Of a stretch of DNA of 64,000 bases, positions 24,501 to 36,500 are shown piece by piece. The DNA is from Bugulina stolonifera (lineage: Eukaryota; Bryozoa; Gymnolaemata; Cheilostomatida; Bugulidae): NCBI GenBank assembly GCA_935421135.1, contig OW285187.1, forward strand, positions 8,370,001-8,434,000, given 5' to 3'. How positions within the stretch are numbered: the stretch's first letter is position 1; each line of letters opens with the position of its first letter. The position numbers and the translations under genes are program-made. A model generated the notes under the pieces. That model saw only the letters and a list, made by a program, of their open reading frames with translations, was not told the origin of the DNA and searched no databases.

Positions 24501-27500
24501 ACTTTCTGTAGTAATGAATAGATATTCTACGCTGCAGCTACAGAGTAAAGGTAGGGGATCCTTCTATCCACCCACTTAACCATCCACCCTTGGATACACA
24601 TACTATATTGTTGATGCTTACTCATTTCATTGTCAAAACAAAATACTATGCCAAATTCCCATACTACATAATGTATGAAAACAACTACATGATGTTGTGA
24701 CATCTATCATAATAATGACGATCCCTGTACTTTTAGCTGACTTGACAGGAACTCGTGTGAAGTCCACTCAGCGTGTGGCAGTGATGAGTGGGAATGTTCG
24801 AACAGCTGTAGGTATTGGTACCTCTAGGGATCACCTCGTAGCTATGGTCCCACCAGTTGAATCCTGGGGGAAACTTTACTGCACAGTGCCCATTCCTGGT
24901 AAGGTTAATTTCTTGCCAATGGTTTCTCTTGGCAAATCTGATAATATTCATTTGTAATCATAGTAGAACATGTGTGTGTACTCAACTAACCGTCCACTAA
25001 GAATACAATGTGCTATAATGTAATCTGTTGGTGTGACCCTCTTTCCTGTTTTGTCACAACTACATATGCATACAATTGGACCTTGCTAGACAATCTACAG
25101 TGTACTCAATGGTAGCAATACATCATCAAGATGGTAGATCACCATGTCACTATCTCAATGGTTTAATGAAGGAGAAGACAACTCCAAGTTGAAGACAATG
25201 TCATAAAAATATTTGTCTTGGAGCAGTTGTTTCTCTCTGTATTCCGGATCAAATGGCTGGACATGTTTTGTTTGTATTATAGGCAGAACTACAGGTGACT
25301 ATTTCTACATAACAGCTGCAGAAAATAGCACTCAGGTGGTGATCTCATCAAAGACTACGTTCACTCTAGATGCTGGCGAGTCGGAAATGTATATTATATC
25401 ATCGGAAGAGCATCTGTCCATCTCTTCTAGTAAACCTGTGCTAGTCACTCAGGTATAGTAACAGTCAGTCACTCAAGTATAGTAACAGTCAGTCACTCAG
25501 GTATAGTAACAGTCAGTCACTCAGGTATAGTAACAGTCAGTCACTCAGGTATAGTAACAGTCAGTCACTCAGGTATAGTAACAGTCAGTCACTCAGGTAT
25601 AGTAACAGTCAGTCACTTAGGTATAGTAGCAGTCAGTCACTCAGGTATAGTAACAGTCAGTCACTCAGGTATAGTAACAGTTAGTCACTCAGGTATAGTA
25701 ACAGGCAGTCACTCAGGTATAGTAACAGGCAGTCACTCAGGTATAGTAACAGACATCTCAGTGAGTACTGAAGCAGTTCAACCTCCAGCCAATACGTTAT
25801 CAGCTCGTCGACTTACATGTACGTTTGTTCCATATACATTTCTTTCTTATACAGTAACTAAGCTATAGTTTGTAGACTATGTAGATATTATGTAATACAT
25901 TGACAGATATCCCAAAGTCAAAGGAGTATGTCTGAAGTGGGAGACCCTACCATGATAGTCTTGCCATCTGTGGAACAGTGGGCTAACGCATACACGTTCT
26001 CTACTATTGGCTCTTCTAGCACTGACGGTGTGGCTTTTGATACTGAGGACTATGTAGTCATAGCATGTCCAGAAGATGGTGTTAGTGGACTCATGTTTGA
26101 TGGCAAGGTATGTCATTCACATCAATTCATTCAGATTACCGCTACAGGAGGTGTGACCATCGTTTTACAAGTTACTTATGCTAGAAGTACGTAATGTTGA
26201 TATCGCTGTATGAAGTAACTACGTAATATTATAATGATGTGTTTTCGTAACAATAACTTTTATTTTCGGATCTCTGAAATGATGTGTCTACCTGACTAAA
26301 CAGTGTTCATAGTTGTACAAGTCATGTACACCTGAATAAAATGTGTTGTGTTGTTTGAAGTTGTCTGCTCTTGATACAAGAGTGGACAATTCCTATAAAA
26401 TACATTATCCGCTATGATTGCAGTACATTCCGGAGCTGTTCACTACATGGCACCCTGTGACTGGAACAAACTATGTTGGTACATCTTTCCTAGTGAGCCG
26501 TGGAACACACACTGTTCAACATATTGACCCCACAGTGACCTTCAGCGTTATTGTCTACGGTAATGCTGACAAGGAAAGCTACGGGTTTGCTGCTGGCATG
26601 AGATTAGCCAGGATTAATGCTGTAAGTGATGCAAGTTACATGCATGAGATTATTCATAGCTTGTGTCCAGTAGATGCACACCGTAGTTGTGTTCTCATGT
26701 CTATGTGGGTTTCATATGTTCTTGCATTTTGCTGTGATATGCAGCTCATATTAACTTTATAAAGTGTAAATTTTCGTTGATCCTTGTATCTTGACGTTGA
26801 GAATATAAAGTAGTTATTTTAATCCTACCTCTGGTTAAACAAGTTTGGGATAGGGGTTGTAAAACTGGGCTTGGTCAAGTTTAATATATTGGAATTGTGC
26901 TAAAGCCTATCTACAACCACTTAGCACCTACAACCACCTACACACTCATGTCAAGACTGAAGAGCGGTGATTCCCTAGATATACATGTACTTGTGGATTG
27001 AATCCACAAGGAATCTATTTCATCATTATAGGCAGTGTTCTGATTGCCAGCTTACATGTTTTTTATCCCATTCCCACGGTTGAAGCTAAAAACCATCAAA
27101 TTAAATATAATAATATTTGCAATTATTATCATGCTTCTCCCTAGTGGTATAATATAATAATATATAATATAAATAGAAATTCAATAAACATGGGAGGCTG
27201 ATGAAGATTATCTGTAATAATAATTCTCTCATCAAATGACAATAGACATGGAGTTTTTGTGGCGCTATTGTTGCATGTAGCGAAGGTTTACCCTGCATAA
27301 TTACCAAGTCTCCTCTCCAACCATATTCTGGTAGTCAGTTAGGGAGGTGGAATTGTGACATTATGTGAAATCAATATACTGATGTCATGGCCTGCCAGTG
27401 CAACATGCTATAATCACAATCATAAGCAATATTTTAATGAAAAAAAACAAGATTATCTTGAGTTAATTTTGACTTGAGCTTCGCTTGCTTGTTGGTAAAC

Positions 27501-30500
27501 ATAATCACTCAACTGCGTCAGAAGTACTAGAGCACAGCTTGTACTTGTACATTCATTCAACTGTCAAGTAAAGTTCAGCTAAGCCTGGATTTGCTGTGTT
27601 CATAATGTTATTTTCAGATTGTGGTACATGAAGCCAAGCTAATGAACCAAAGTCTTCTTATATATTACTATTATTTATGTTCCCATAGTTAATGTTATGA
27701 TGTTCTACTATGATTGTATATTATTACGGAATATTAATTATTATAGCCGTGTGAAGTAATAGAGAGCCAGAGAGGAGATGGTATTGACAATGACTGTGAT
27801 GGACAGATTGACGAAGAGATCTGTGACGGATCTAACTCTGGTATAGTGTCATTACTATTTATATACATGCTATCATTGTTGTGTATGTCTAGTAGTTGTA
27901 ATATTATGTAAACAGCTCCAAATTACCCTCTTTACACAACGTCATGATTATGTGTGTGATTAATTAGCTAATTACTGTCATGTGTACTAATAGTAACAAG
28001 TAGTATCTCCTCAACTTAGTTATAGTGATGACTCAATATACATTGTACATTCATCTGGTGCCCATTCAAAGAGAATGCAACTCCTCATCACCATGTTGTG
28101 CATTACATTTCTACTCTTGCTTACCCTGGTCAGGAAAGTGGCCAACTGCCATGTTTAAAGCATTTTTTATCGTATTTTATGTGTGATATTATAATCAGAT
28201 TCTCAACTTTTATCATGAACCATATGGCCTAGAAATCAATTTTAGATAGAAATAATCTGGTCAAGATAAATTGTTTTTATCTTTTTGGGCACGGCCATTT
28301 TGTTTAGCTATTGGGTGTAACACATTTCATCGAGATAATAATATGCCGACTTTGTGCAGAGTTTGTGTGTCTTTTGGTAGTCCAACTATAATTTTTAATT
28401 CTAAAAATATATTGCTATTACGGTTAGAACAATTGGTTGACACATGCCAATTGATTGAATTATCACTTGATAACTGTATTATTGTTATTCTTCCTTATTA
28501 CTATATCGGTCATTCATTACTGTATATTTATTACAGATAGCAGTGTTTTCCTCCAAATATAGTTGTTATCTAACATACCATCTAAGCAAATACATCATGT
28601 GCTTATAAAATTCTGTTGATGCCTCATGTTCTTTTTCCAAATATATTTACAATGAAGGATATAAAAATTTGGTATTCCAAAACACGGTTATTGAGGTGCC
28701 ACTCTGTCTGTCACAGATACCGATGGGGATGGAGCGATCGATGAGGACTGCGCAGTCTCCACACCAGTAGTAACACTCCCTCCTGCTGATCCCACCATAG
28801 ACTCCGCCTCCTCTAAAGCCCCACTCATTGATGAATCGATACCTGGTGCCCCAGGACCTGCTGGACCTCCAGGGCCGCCTGGCGATGTAGGTGCACCAGG
28901 TGCCCCTGGATTTGATGGGATTCCAGGAAATCCGGGTGAGAGCATGCTCCATTTTAGGCCAATTATGTGAAGCAGAAGACCAAATTAATCTGACTTTAGT
29001 TTGTCTAAATTTGTGCTAGTGTAATAGGAAATGTTTGCATGACTGTAGATGTAAATGTATGTCTAAGATAATTTGATGATGCCTCTAAATAACTATTCTG
29101 TAGGCGTCAGAGGGTTGGGTGGTAATGATGGAAGGAAAGGTGAAGTTGGAGCAGCTGGGGCTACTGGAGTTGCTGGTGCAACCGGTGCCACAGGAGCAAC
29201 TGGTTTACATGGTGCAATCGGAGCTACTGGCCCCGTTGGGCCTCAGGGGCCTGGCGGTTTTCAAGGAGCTAAAGGTAACCCTGTTTCTCAGTTTAATTAC
29301 TGTTAGCAAACTTTAGCCTATGTTCCAAACTCATTATGGAATGCTAGGAATCCGAGTAAACTTCTTAGTGTTTCAAGTAGTTTCATCAACTCTTCAGAGA
29401 TAGGGTGGTTGTCTGGGGGAATAGGTTTGTAATATGATTTCTGGTAACATTTTGATACTAAAGGTGAAGTTGTTATTTAAACCAACATATTATATATATA
29501 AGAATTTGTTCAATGCAGGAGCCAAGGGTGAGATTGGGTTATCTATCAAGGGTAGTATTGGTACTGCTGGTGCCCCTGGTAGTATGGGTGCCACGGGAAC
29601 ATCTGGAGCTACAGGTTCTACCGGCTTTACAGGAGCGACTGGATCACAGGGACCGGCTGGTGAGATTGGATCACCTGGGGAGAAGGGAGATCAGGGAATC
29701 AAAGGAGAGATAGGCAAACCATATGAGGGTAATTGTTGTCTATTATGTGCGTGTAGGCTTGTTATTTTCTACACATAAACTAGCAATATGTAGTTACTGT
29801 GGTATTGTATTTAAACCAGCTTCAAAATTTCATGATTGGGGAAAACTTGGTCAAAAAGCCTTGTTCAATTTAACATTTTCCAAAGTGAGAGGTTATCATG
29901 ACAGATGATGATGTTGCAAATAATTCTATGAAATCATGTAATCTCTTCAATTTAACGCTGTGTGAGTCGTCTCTACTCGTTATTTCCTTGTTATTTGTTA
30001 TCAAATTATTTTAGAGTATAGGTTTTCCATTCACTTCATGTCAATGGTCATGTTTCCAATATCTCTAATCTAGGAGGTAGTAACTGATGATAGATTTTAG
30101 TATTCACTGGTGAGCTTAGTATTAAATACAAGTCATAATGTATTATTATTATTATTGTAGATGTGGATGAGTGTGCAAGAGGGGACAACCCCTGCTCAGA
30201 TGTATGTGTGAACACTATTGGTAGTTTCTACTGTACTTGTATAGATGGATACAAGCTAGATGATACTGGCAGGAACTGTATAGGTATGTCACTAGGGTAT
30301 CCACAGCCTTACTATCTGCTGTAGTGTTTTAGTTAGTGAGGAGGTGGATATGTCATCTGGTATCTGGTTGGTTGCCATCAAAACACTTCACAACCTCATT
30401 TAAATGTGGTTCTCCTATTTTTTGCATACTTGTTTTAATTAAGTTAATTCAATAGTTTAAAACGTTGAACAGTGGTTTTACATGCTAACCCAATTGGCAA

Positions 30501-33500
30501 GTCATGGTTGTTTAACCCCTTGTTCAGTGCACATGTCTGGCCTTGACTAGCAGAGACCAACTGAACAGGATATTTGATCAAGTAGTGATCATGCTAGGTT
30601 GATGGTAACTCTTAACCCAACTCTAAGATACTGCAGAATATTATAGCTAGATCATAGCTAAGCTTGCAGAGCTGGTGACTGCAAGCTGCACACACAATCT
30701 GTTTACTGCCTTTTTTGCCTGTTTCACCACAACTTGGTCCCAGGCCATGACAGGTGTGATAGATGTACTTCCACCTGTTAAATTATTATCTTGTTAAGCA
30801 ACCATCCATTGTTTTAGTTGCTCTTTGTTTTAACTTTTATGGTGTTCTTGTAATAATAATATGTACTATTAGAATGTATTGTATTATTATAATTTATAAG
30901 TACCTACTTATAATATTTGAGATATAGAATCAATTCAAGGTTTTTGTTAGTGGAGCCCATTTCAGAGAACTGGAGATGTAGAAAGGATCAGGTATATACA
31001 TGTAGAAGGGATCAGGTATATACATGTAGAAGGGATCAGGTATATACATGTAGAAGGGATCAGGTATATACATGCAGAAGGGATCAGGTATATGATACAT
31101 GTAGAAGGGACCAGGTATACATGTGTAGAAGGGATCAGGTATATACATGTAGAAGGGATCAGGTATATACATGTAGAAGGGATCAGGTATATACATGTAG
31201 AAGGGATCAGGTATATACATGTAGAAGGGATCAGGTATATACATGTAGAAGGGGTCAGGTATATACATGTAGAATGGTTGATCTAATATTGGAATCCTGT
31301 TGGAAAGTTGATGGGGCATATTTTGTCAGGCTGTTCACTCTTGAGATGGCAGATAGCAATGTTATATCATAATGATATTTATAATAATTATGAATTCCTC
31401 AGCCAATTCCATAGTTTGGTTGATAGAACAGCAGCCAGACATGGTTTGGGGGGGGGGGGGGGGGAGGGGGGTTTCTTGCAATGACTGCCATGTGCACTAT
31501 GATGACTAAAATGGGTGGACATTTGAAAATGCATTCATATATTTGAAGACCTGCTAAAATTTAGATAGTGAACTGGTCCTGTGTCACTTGTGGAAGAGTT
31601 TTGGGTACAAAGTGGGTTCGCTACAGCTGCTAAAATACATGTAGATCTCGGTCTTTATACTTCCTTCCATAGAGAAGTCCTAAATATTATACTTCACAAT
31701 GTAACAGGGAAATCTCATTCTATCATATTTTGCTAACAGACTAACGTAAGCTAGCAGCATAAATCAAAGTTGTTCTTGTTATATATATTTCAGTCTTGAT
31801 AAGTAAAAACACTAGTATGATTTATGTGCTTAGGGTTGTAGCTTATCATTTCTTTATTCTTGGCAAGCTACCAACAATTTCACTGCTGCAGAAACCTACT
31901 TGCACTCCATGTTACCAGATGATTATACCTGGGTGTTTTAGGCCCTATGGTAGTAACATATATATTATGTAATAGGACTGGTGTAGAACTCAGAGAATGT
32001 CCAACATCTGTTTACACAAGACGATGATTATTCAGCGTATTGAGAACATTGACATTGCCTGGAAACATGTAATGTATGAATTTTCTAACTGCGCCAAGTG
32101 GTGTGAAATGGGAAAATCACCAGCAACTTGAAGGAATTGTCTGAACTTTGCATTCCTTCTATGTCACCAGTTCTTGGAGATGAGCTTGTGTTTAACATCA
32201 TGAATGTTATAGTAATACATTATATAATGTGATGATGTAATACATTTACATTATGTTATTATAATGCATTATCCAAGTATTGTAATTCTGCAGGGCACCT
32301 GCTCCTATTTTGTCTACCTGCCACTTTCCCCCTTTGACTCCACTAGCTGGACTGTTATTATTGTATAATTTAGACCCTCCATGCCTACCAGACTACCACA
32401 ACTTCTGCATAGATTCTATATTTAGTAAACTGCTATCCAATGGCAAGTAGACAGGGCGGAGTGTCTGAACATCTTTTGCCATAAATGGGTGTCATCAATC
32501 ACACCTTCAATAATGCTCCTAACATGGTGTCATTATAATAACATTATTTATATTTTAGATGTAGATGAATGTTCTATATATAATGGAGGATGTATAGATT
32601 CATGTGTGAATACAGTTGGTAGCTACTACTGCAGATGTCTTCGGTCTGGTTATATCTTAGCCAATGATAACAAGACTTGCATTGATAACGACGAATGCTT
32701 CTCCAATGCTTACCAATGCTCTGCGACGGAGCTCTGCATCAATACTGTGGGCAGCCATCATTGTGTGTCCTTTGACAGGCTGGTCGCTGTACGAGGTACG
32801 GTACGGTTTGATGCTTCAGTATTTGTAGAATCGAGAATTTCCAAAAGAAATTTTGATTTTATCATCAAATTGACTGAAGCATCCTCCAATATGCTTTGAG
32901 GTGCTTTATATTGCACTCATATCTGGCACTATAGGTGTGATGTGACTTAATCGCTGTGATACTAAAATCCTTCTCAAGTACTTCATCTTTGTTATCAGTA
33001 GCCGGGCTCCAAGATCTTTGCAGTGCTTGCTTTCATTATGTTCTAGAACTTGGTCTTTATAAATGGCCTGGGCACATTTACATGTACTTTTCCGATGATG
33101 GATTACCAACACTCTAGTTTCCTACCATTCGACAGATTCAAACTGAGGAAAAGAGGAGTTGTGTGCTGATGTATGTCGAATTATTGGCAGCAATGTCATT
33201 AGCGGCAGAGGGCTCTCATGTGCTCACTGAATGTTGTTATGGTTTAGTAAGCAATCAAGAGAAGTTATTATTTCTAATCAAGAGCCAGAGAATACTTGTG
33301 ATGGCCAGTGTGGACTTTCGATCTCACTTTTGATTATCTAACTTTGGTGCATTACAGTCAGTGAGAGAGATTGGTTCTTCCTTCTGTGAGAATATGCAGG
33401 AGATAGGGGCCAGTTACTCATTGCTGTGTTTTCGGAAATGCAGACAATGCAATATAACCATGTATTGATAGACAGCAGTCTTTGCTCTCATCACAAGTAA

Positions 33501-36500
33501 AGTACAGTGCACAGTGTTGCTGTCAGACTATTGTTTGCTGTCAAACATCTGAAATACATCTGACAACAGTGGCCTGGTTTTTGGCAGCCAATCCTGTCAT
33601 ATCTAATGCATTCTGTTTGAAAGGTTTACATCTATTTACATGTCACGTCAGAGTATATCATATGGTGTGATAATATCGTTATCTTCATATAGTATTACAT
33701 TGTTTGCTCCAAGCTTACCCAGATGGTGCTATGCGTGTGCGGGTGCATTCTCAAGACTTGCTGTGTATTTAGGAGTTATCTACTATTGCTGCTCCTCTCT
33801 TTATATCCACATATTAGACGTGTAAGATGTACCTGCCAGCAATGAGTAATTCAGACATGTTATATTTCTGGCACATGCAATAGTTTAACTGCCATTACAT
33901 AACAGCTAAGATACTATCTAGTATCTAGTATATATATCTATGTATCCAGTAGCTGCAGCACAGCTTTGCAGGTTAATCACATTGTGGAGGCTAACAACTA
34001 GGTCACCCAGGTCAGGTTGAGACTGTTGCATTCGCTACTCCATGGTACTCCATTCACCTCGCTACTGACTGGTTATGTTGTGCTGCAGGTTCAACATTCC
34101 TTTCATATAGTGGTAGAAAGTCTCCTCATCACAGTCATATAAATTAATGTAGTATTTCTTCTCCATCATATATAAGTGTAGTAATAATATGGCAGTCTGT
34201 AGATGGTGCTGCTTGCTATCCTGTTATGTAATAATTTATTAATATCTGCAATTATAATTATATAATGATTTATTAATTAGCTTGCTTTCACTATAATAAT
34301 TATGTTGTAGAAACAGCAGCAGCAGCTCAAGCACAGAAGTTGAGTTGTTCAGAAGGTCAAACTATGGACAAGGACAGTAATAAATGTGTTGGTATGTTGT
34401 TGGTGTTATCCCCCCTATCTCCCCTTTATTACATGCACTGTTGTGAATATGTACATTATCCACTATTTATGTTTCATTAGGGAAAGGTTAAATAATGGTT
34501 TAATTACCACATTTCCAATAATGGTACATGGAGTGTGCTTATGGCCTCAATACATTCCTCTAGGGTATATCTACTATAATTCTCTTGTACTCCTAATGAA
34601 AGGATAGCGCCAAATCGGTCTATTTTCAATCAAAATGGTCTTATGGGTGGGCAATTTTACTTGATGGGTCATAAGGGGCTGCCATGTTGTTCTCTATATT
34701 CGGAACACGCTGCTAATCTATGGCATTTAAAGTCAGAGTAGAAAACTTTAAAGTGTTAGTCATAATTATGAAGTTTTGATTAAAAACAGCACATGTTTTG
34801 TATGTAAATAAAAGTTATGTGTTTTATTAATTTCACTGAGGACTTGCCAACTCTCTTAGAATACTTTTGTGAACAGTAACTACAACCTACACACATTGTG
34901 TAACATATTTGAAATAATAGCTTGGTCATGGTCTAAATATACCTTCGATGTACCAAAATTCCATTTAGAAGAAATTACCAAGCATGTTGATATGATAAGA
35001 GTTTGCTAACCATGCATGTAGTATTAATCATTACACTCTCTTATAACACCAACCTTATATTGGTTGTCACCATCAAGTCTCTTAATTTATCTAGTTTTGC
35101 AATTAATTAATTGATATGGTACTGGGATACAAGCACTTGCAAGCACTTGCATGCTAGTAATGATTAGCTCACTACTCATATCCACTTGGGCCATCATAGC
35201 TCTGTTGTAAGTTTTAGTAGGATATTACCCCATCTCTATCCAGTTTCCTTGTCTTCCCTGAAAAATTCTCCATAAGTACCTTTGTCCAGCTGAGTCCACC
35301 AAGCACTGACCACTGACAGATATTTTGCAGGTGCTTGAATTAAAAATATGTGAAAGCTAACCTGAATTGTTTGTGTTGAGCAGGCCTATCAATATTAAGT
35401 ATTGGTTAGTCATTACTTTACCAATTTCCAACAAATTATACTTAAATTGTCAGTGGGCTATTTATAATAAAATTGTTGAAATAAATTATGACTATAAGAG
35501 GAAAAAATAGGAAAAAAATGAAATCTTAGTATTAAGACTTATGATAAATTGGTTAAAGACCTGGAACTAAAGTAAGGAACTCGAGCTATAAAATTAATCA
35601 CTGTTTTTATTAAGTACCAAGTGATATAATTCAGTTGTTCAGGTGTTCCTTCTTATCATCACATTAGTCACAATCACTTGTCTTCAATTCAATTTAGCAT
35701 GTTATTAAACCAGGCCCTTCAAAAATATCTGACTCATTAAGTATTACAAAAATAATAGTCAGTTTTAAAGACCTTTGTTAAAGAGAAAAAATCACTTGAA
35801 TTACTGAATGGAAATTCGAGGCCCTCTTACCCATCAGCCTTTACAAAGTTGTCTGTTTTCATTGTGACTAATTTATAATCGTTCAGTGATTCTCAATAGT
35901 GTATCTACAATGAGTGATGAATAGTAGCTTTCAGTTAAAACTCCACTATTATCTCAGGACATTTTTAGTATATATTTATTGCTATGAGGGTCATCTCCGT
36001 TCATTATAAAAAAGAGAATAGCCTAAGTTCTGATTCGTATTGTTTGGAATGGAAACCATAGATGTGCAAGTAATACACACGTGCCTCTGTTATTGGTTAG
36101 TTAATAATCATTTATATATTATTTTATTATATTATTTCACCCACATAGTGTGTTTTACCAATGTTTCAGCTTGGTTTTGTTGCTGTCAACAAGTTGTGTT
36201 ATTTGTTATTTGTCATGTTTTATATTATTAATTATTACTATTATTATTATTTTACCAGATATTGATGAGTGTGCCGATAATAATGGTGGTTGTGCCCACG
36301 GCTGTGAGAATCTAGCAGGAAGTTACTATTGTACTTGTCCCAATGGCTACGAACTGACACAAGATGGCCGATCATGCGAGGATGTAGACGAGTGCGACGT
36401 CCAGTTCGATAATTGTGTTGATTCTGAGATCTGTATCAATTCTTTGGGAAGTTTTGCGTGTCTGGCCACAGCTGGTTAGTTATATTACATGAACTATGTC

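Noticed and set aside
25443..25752. CRISPR array
   Set aside because: The repeats are directly tandem with no spacers and lie in an animal gene; it is a minisatellite.
28647..28945. Minus-strand frames with Gly-Pro-rich sequence opposite the collagen exon
   Set aside because: The complement of Gly-X-Y codons also reads Gly/Pro-rich. The plus-strand exon has matching splice phases and domain context, so the minus frame is a shadow.
30917..31372. Open frames of 129-151 residues on both strands with an eight-residue repeat (RRDQVYTC type)
   Set aside because: They are produced by a 24-bp intronic minisatellite whose unit is a multiple of three; being open on both strands and in several frames marks it as an artefact.
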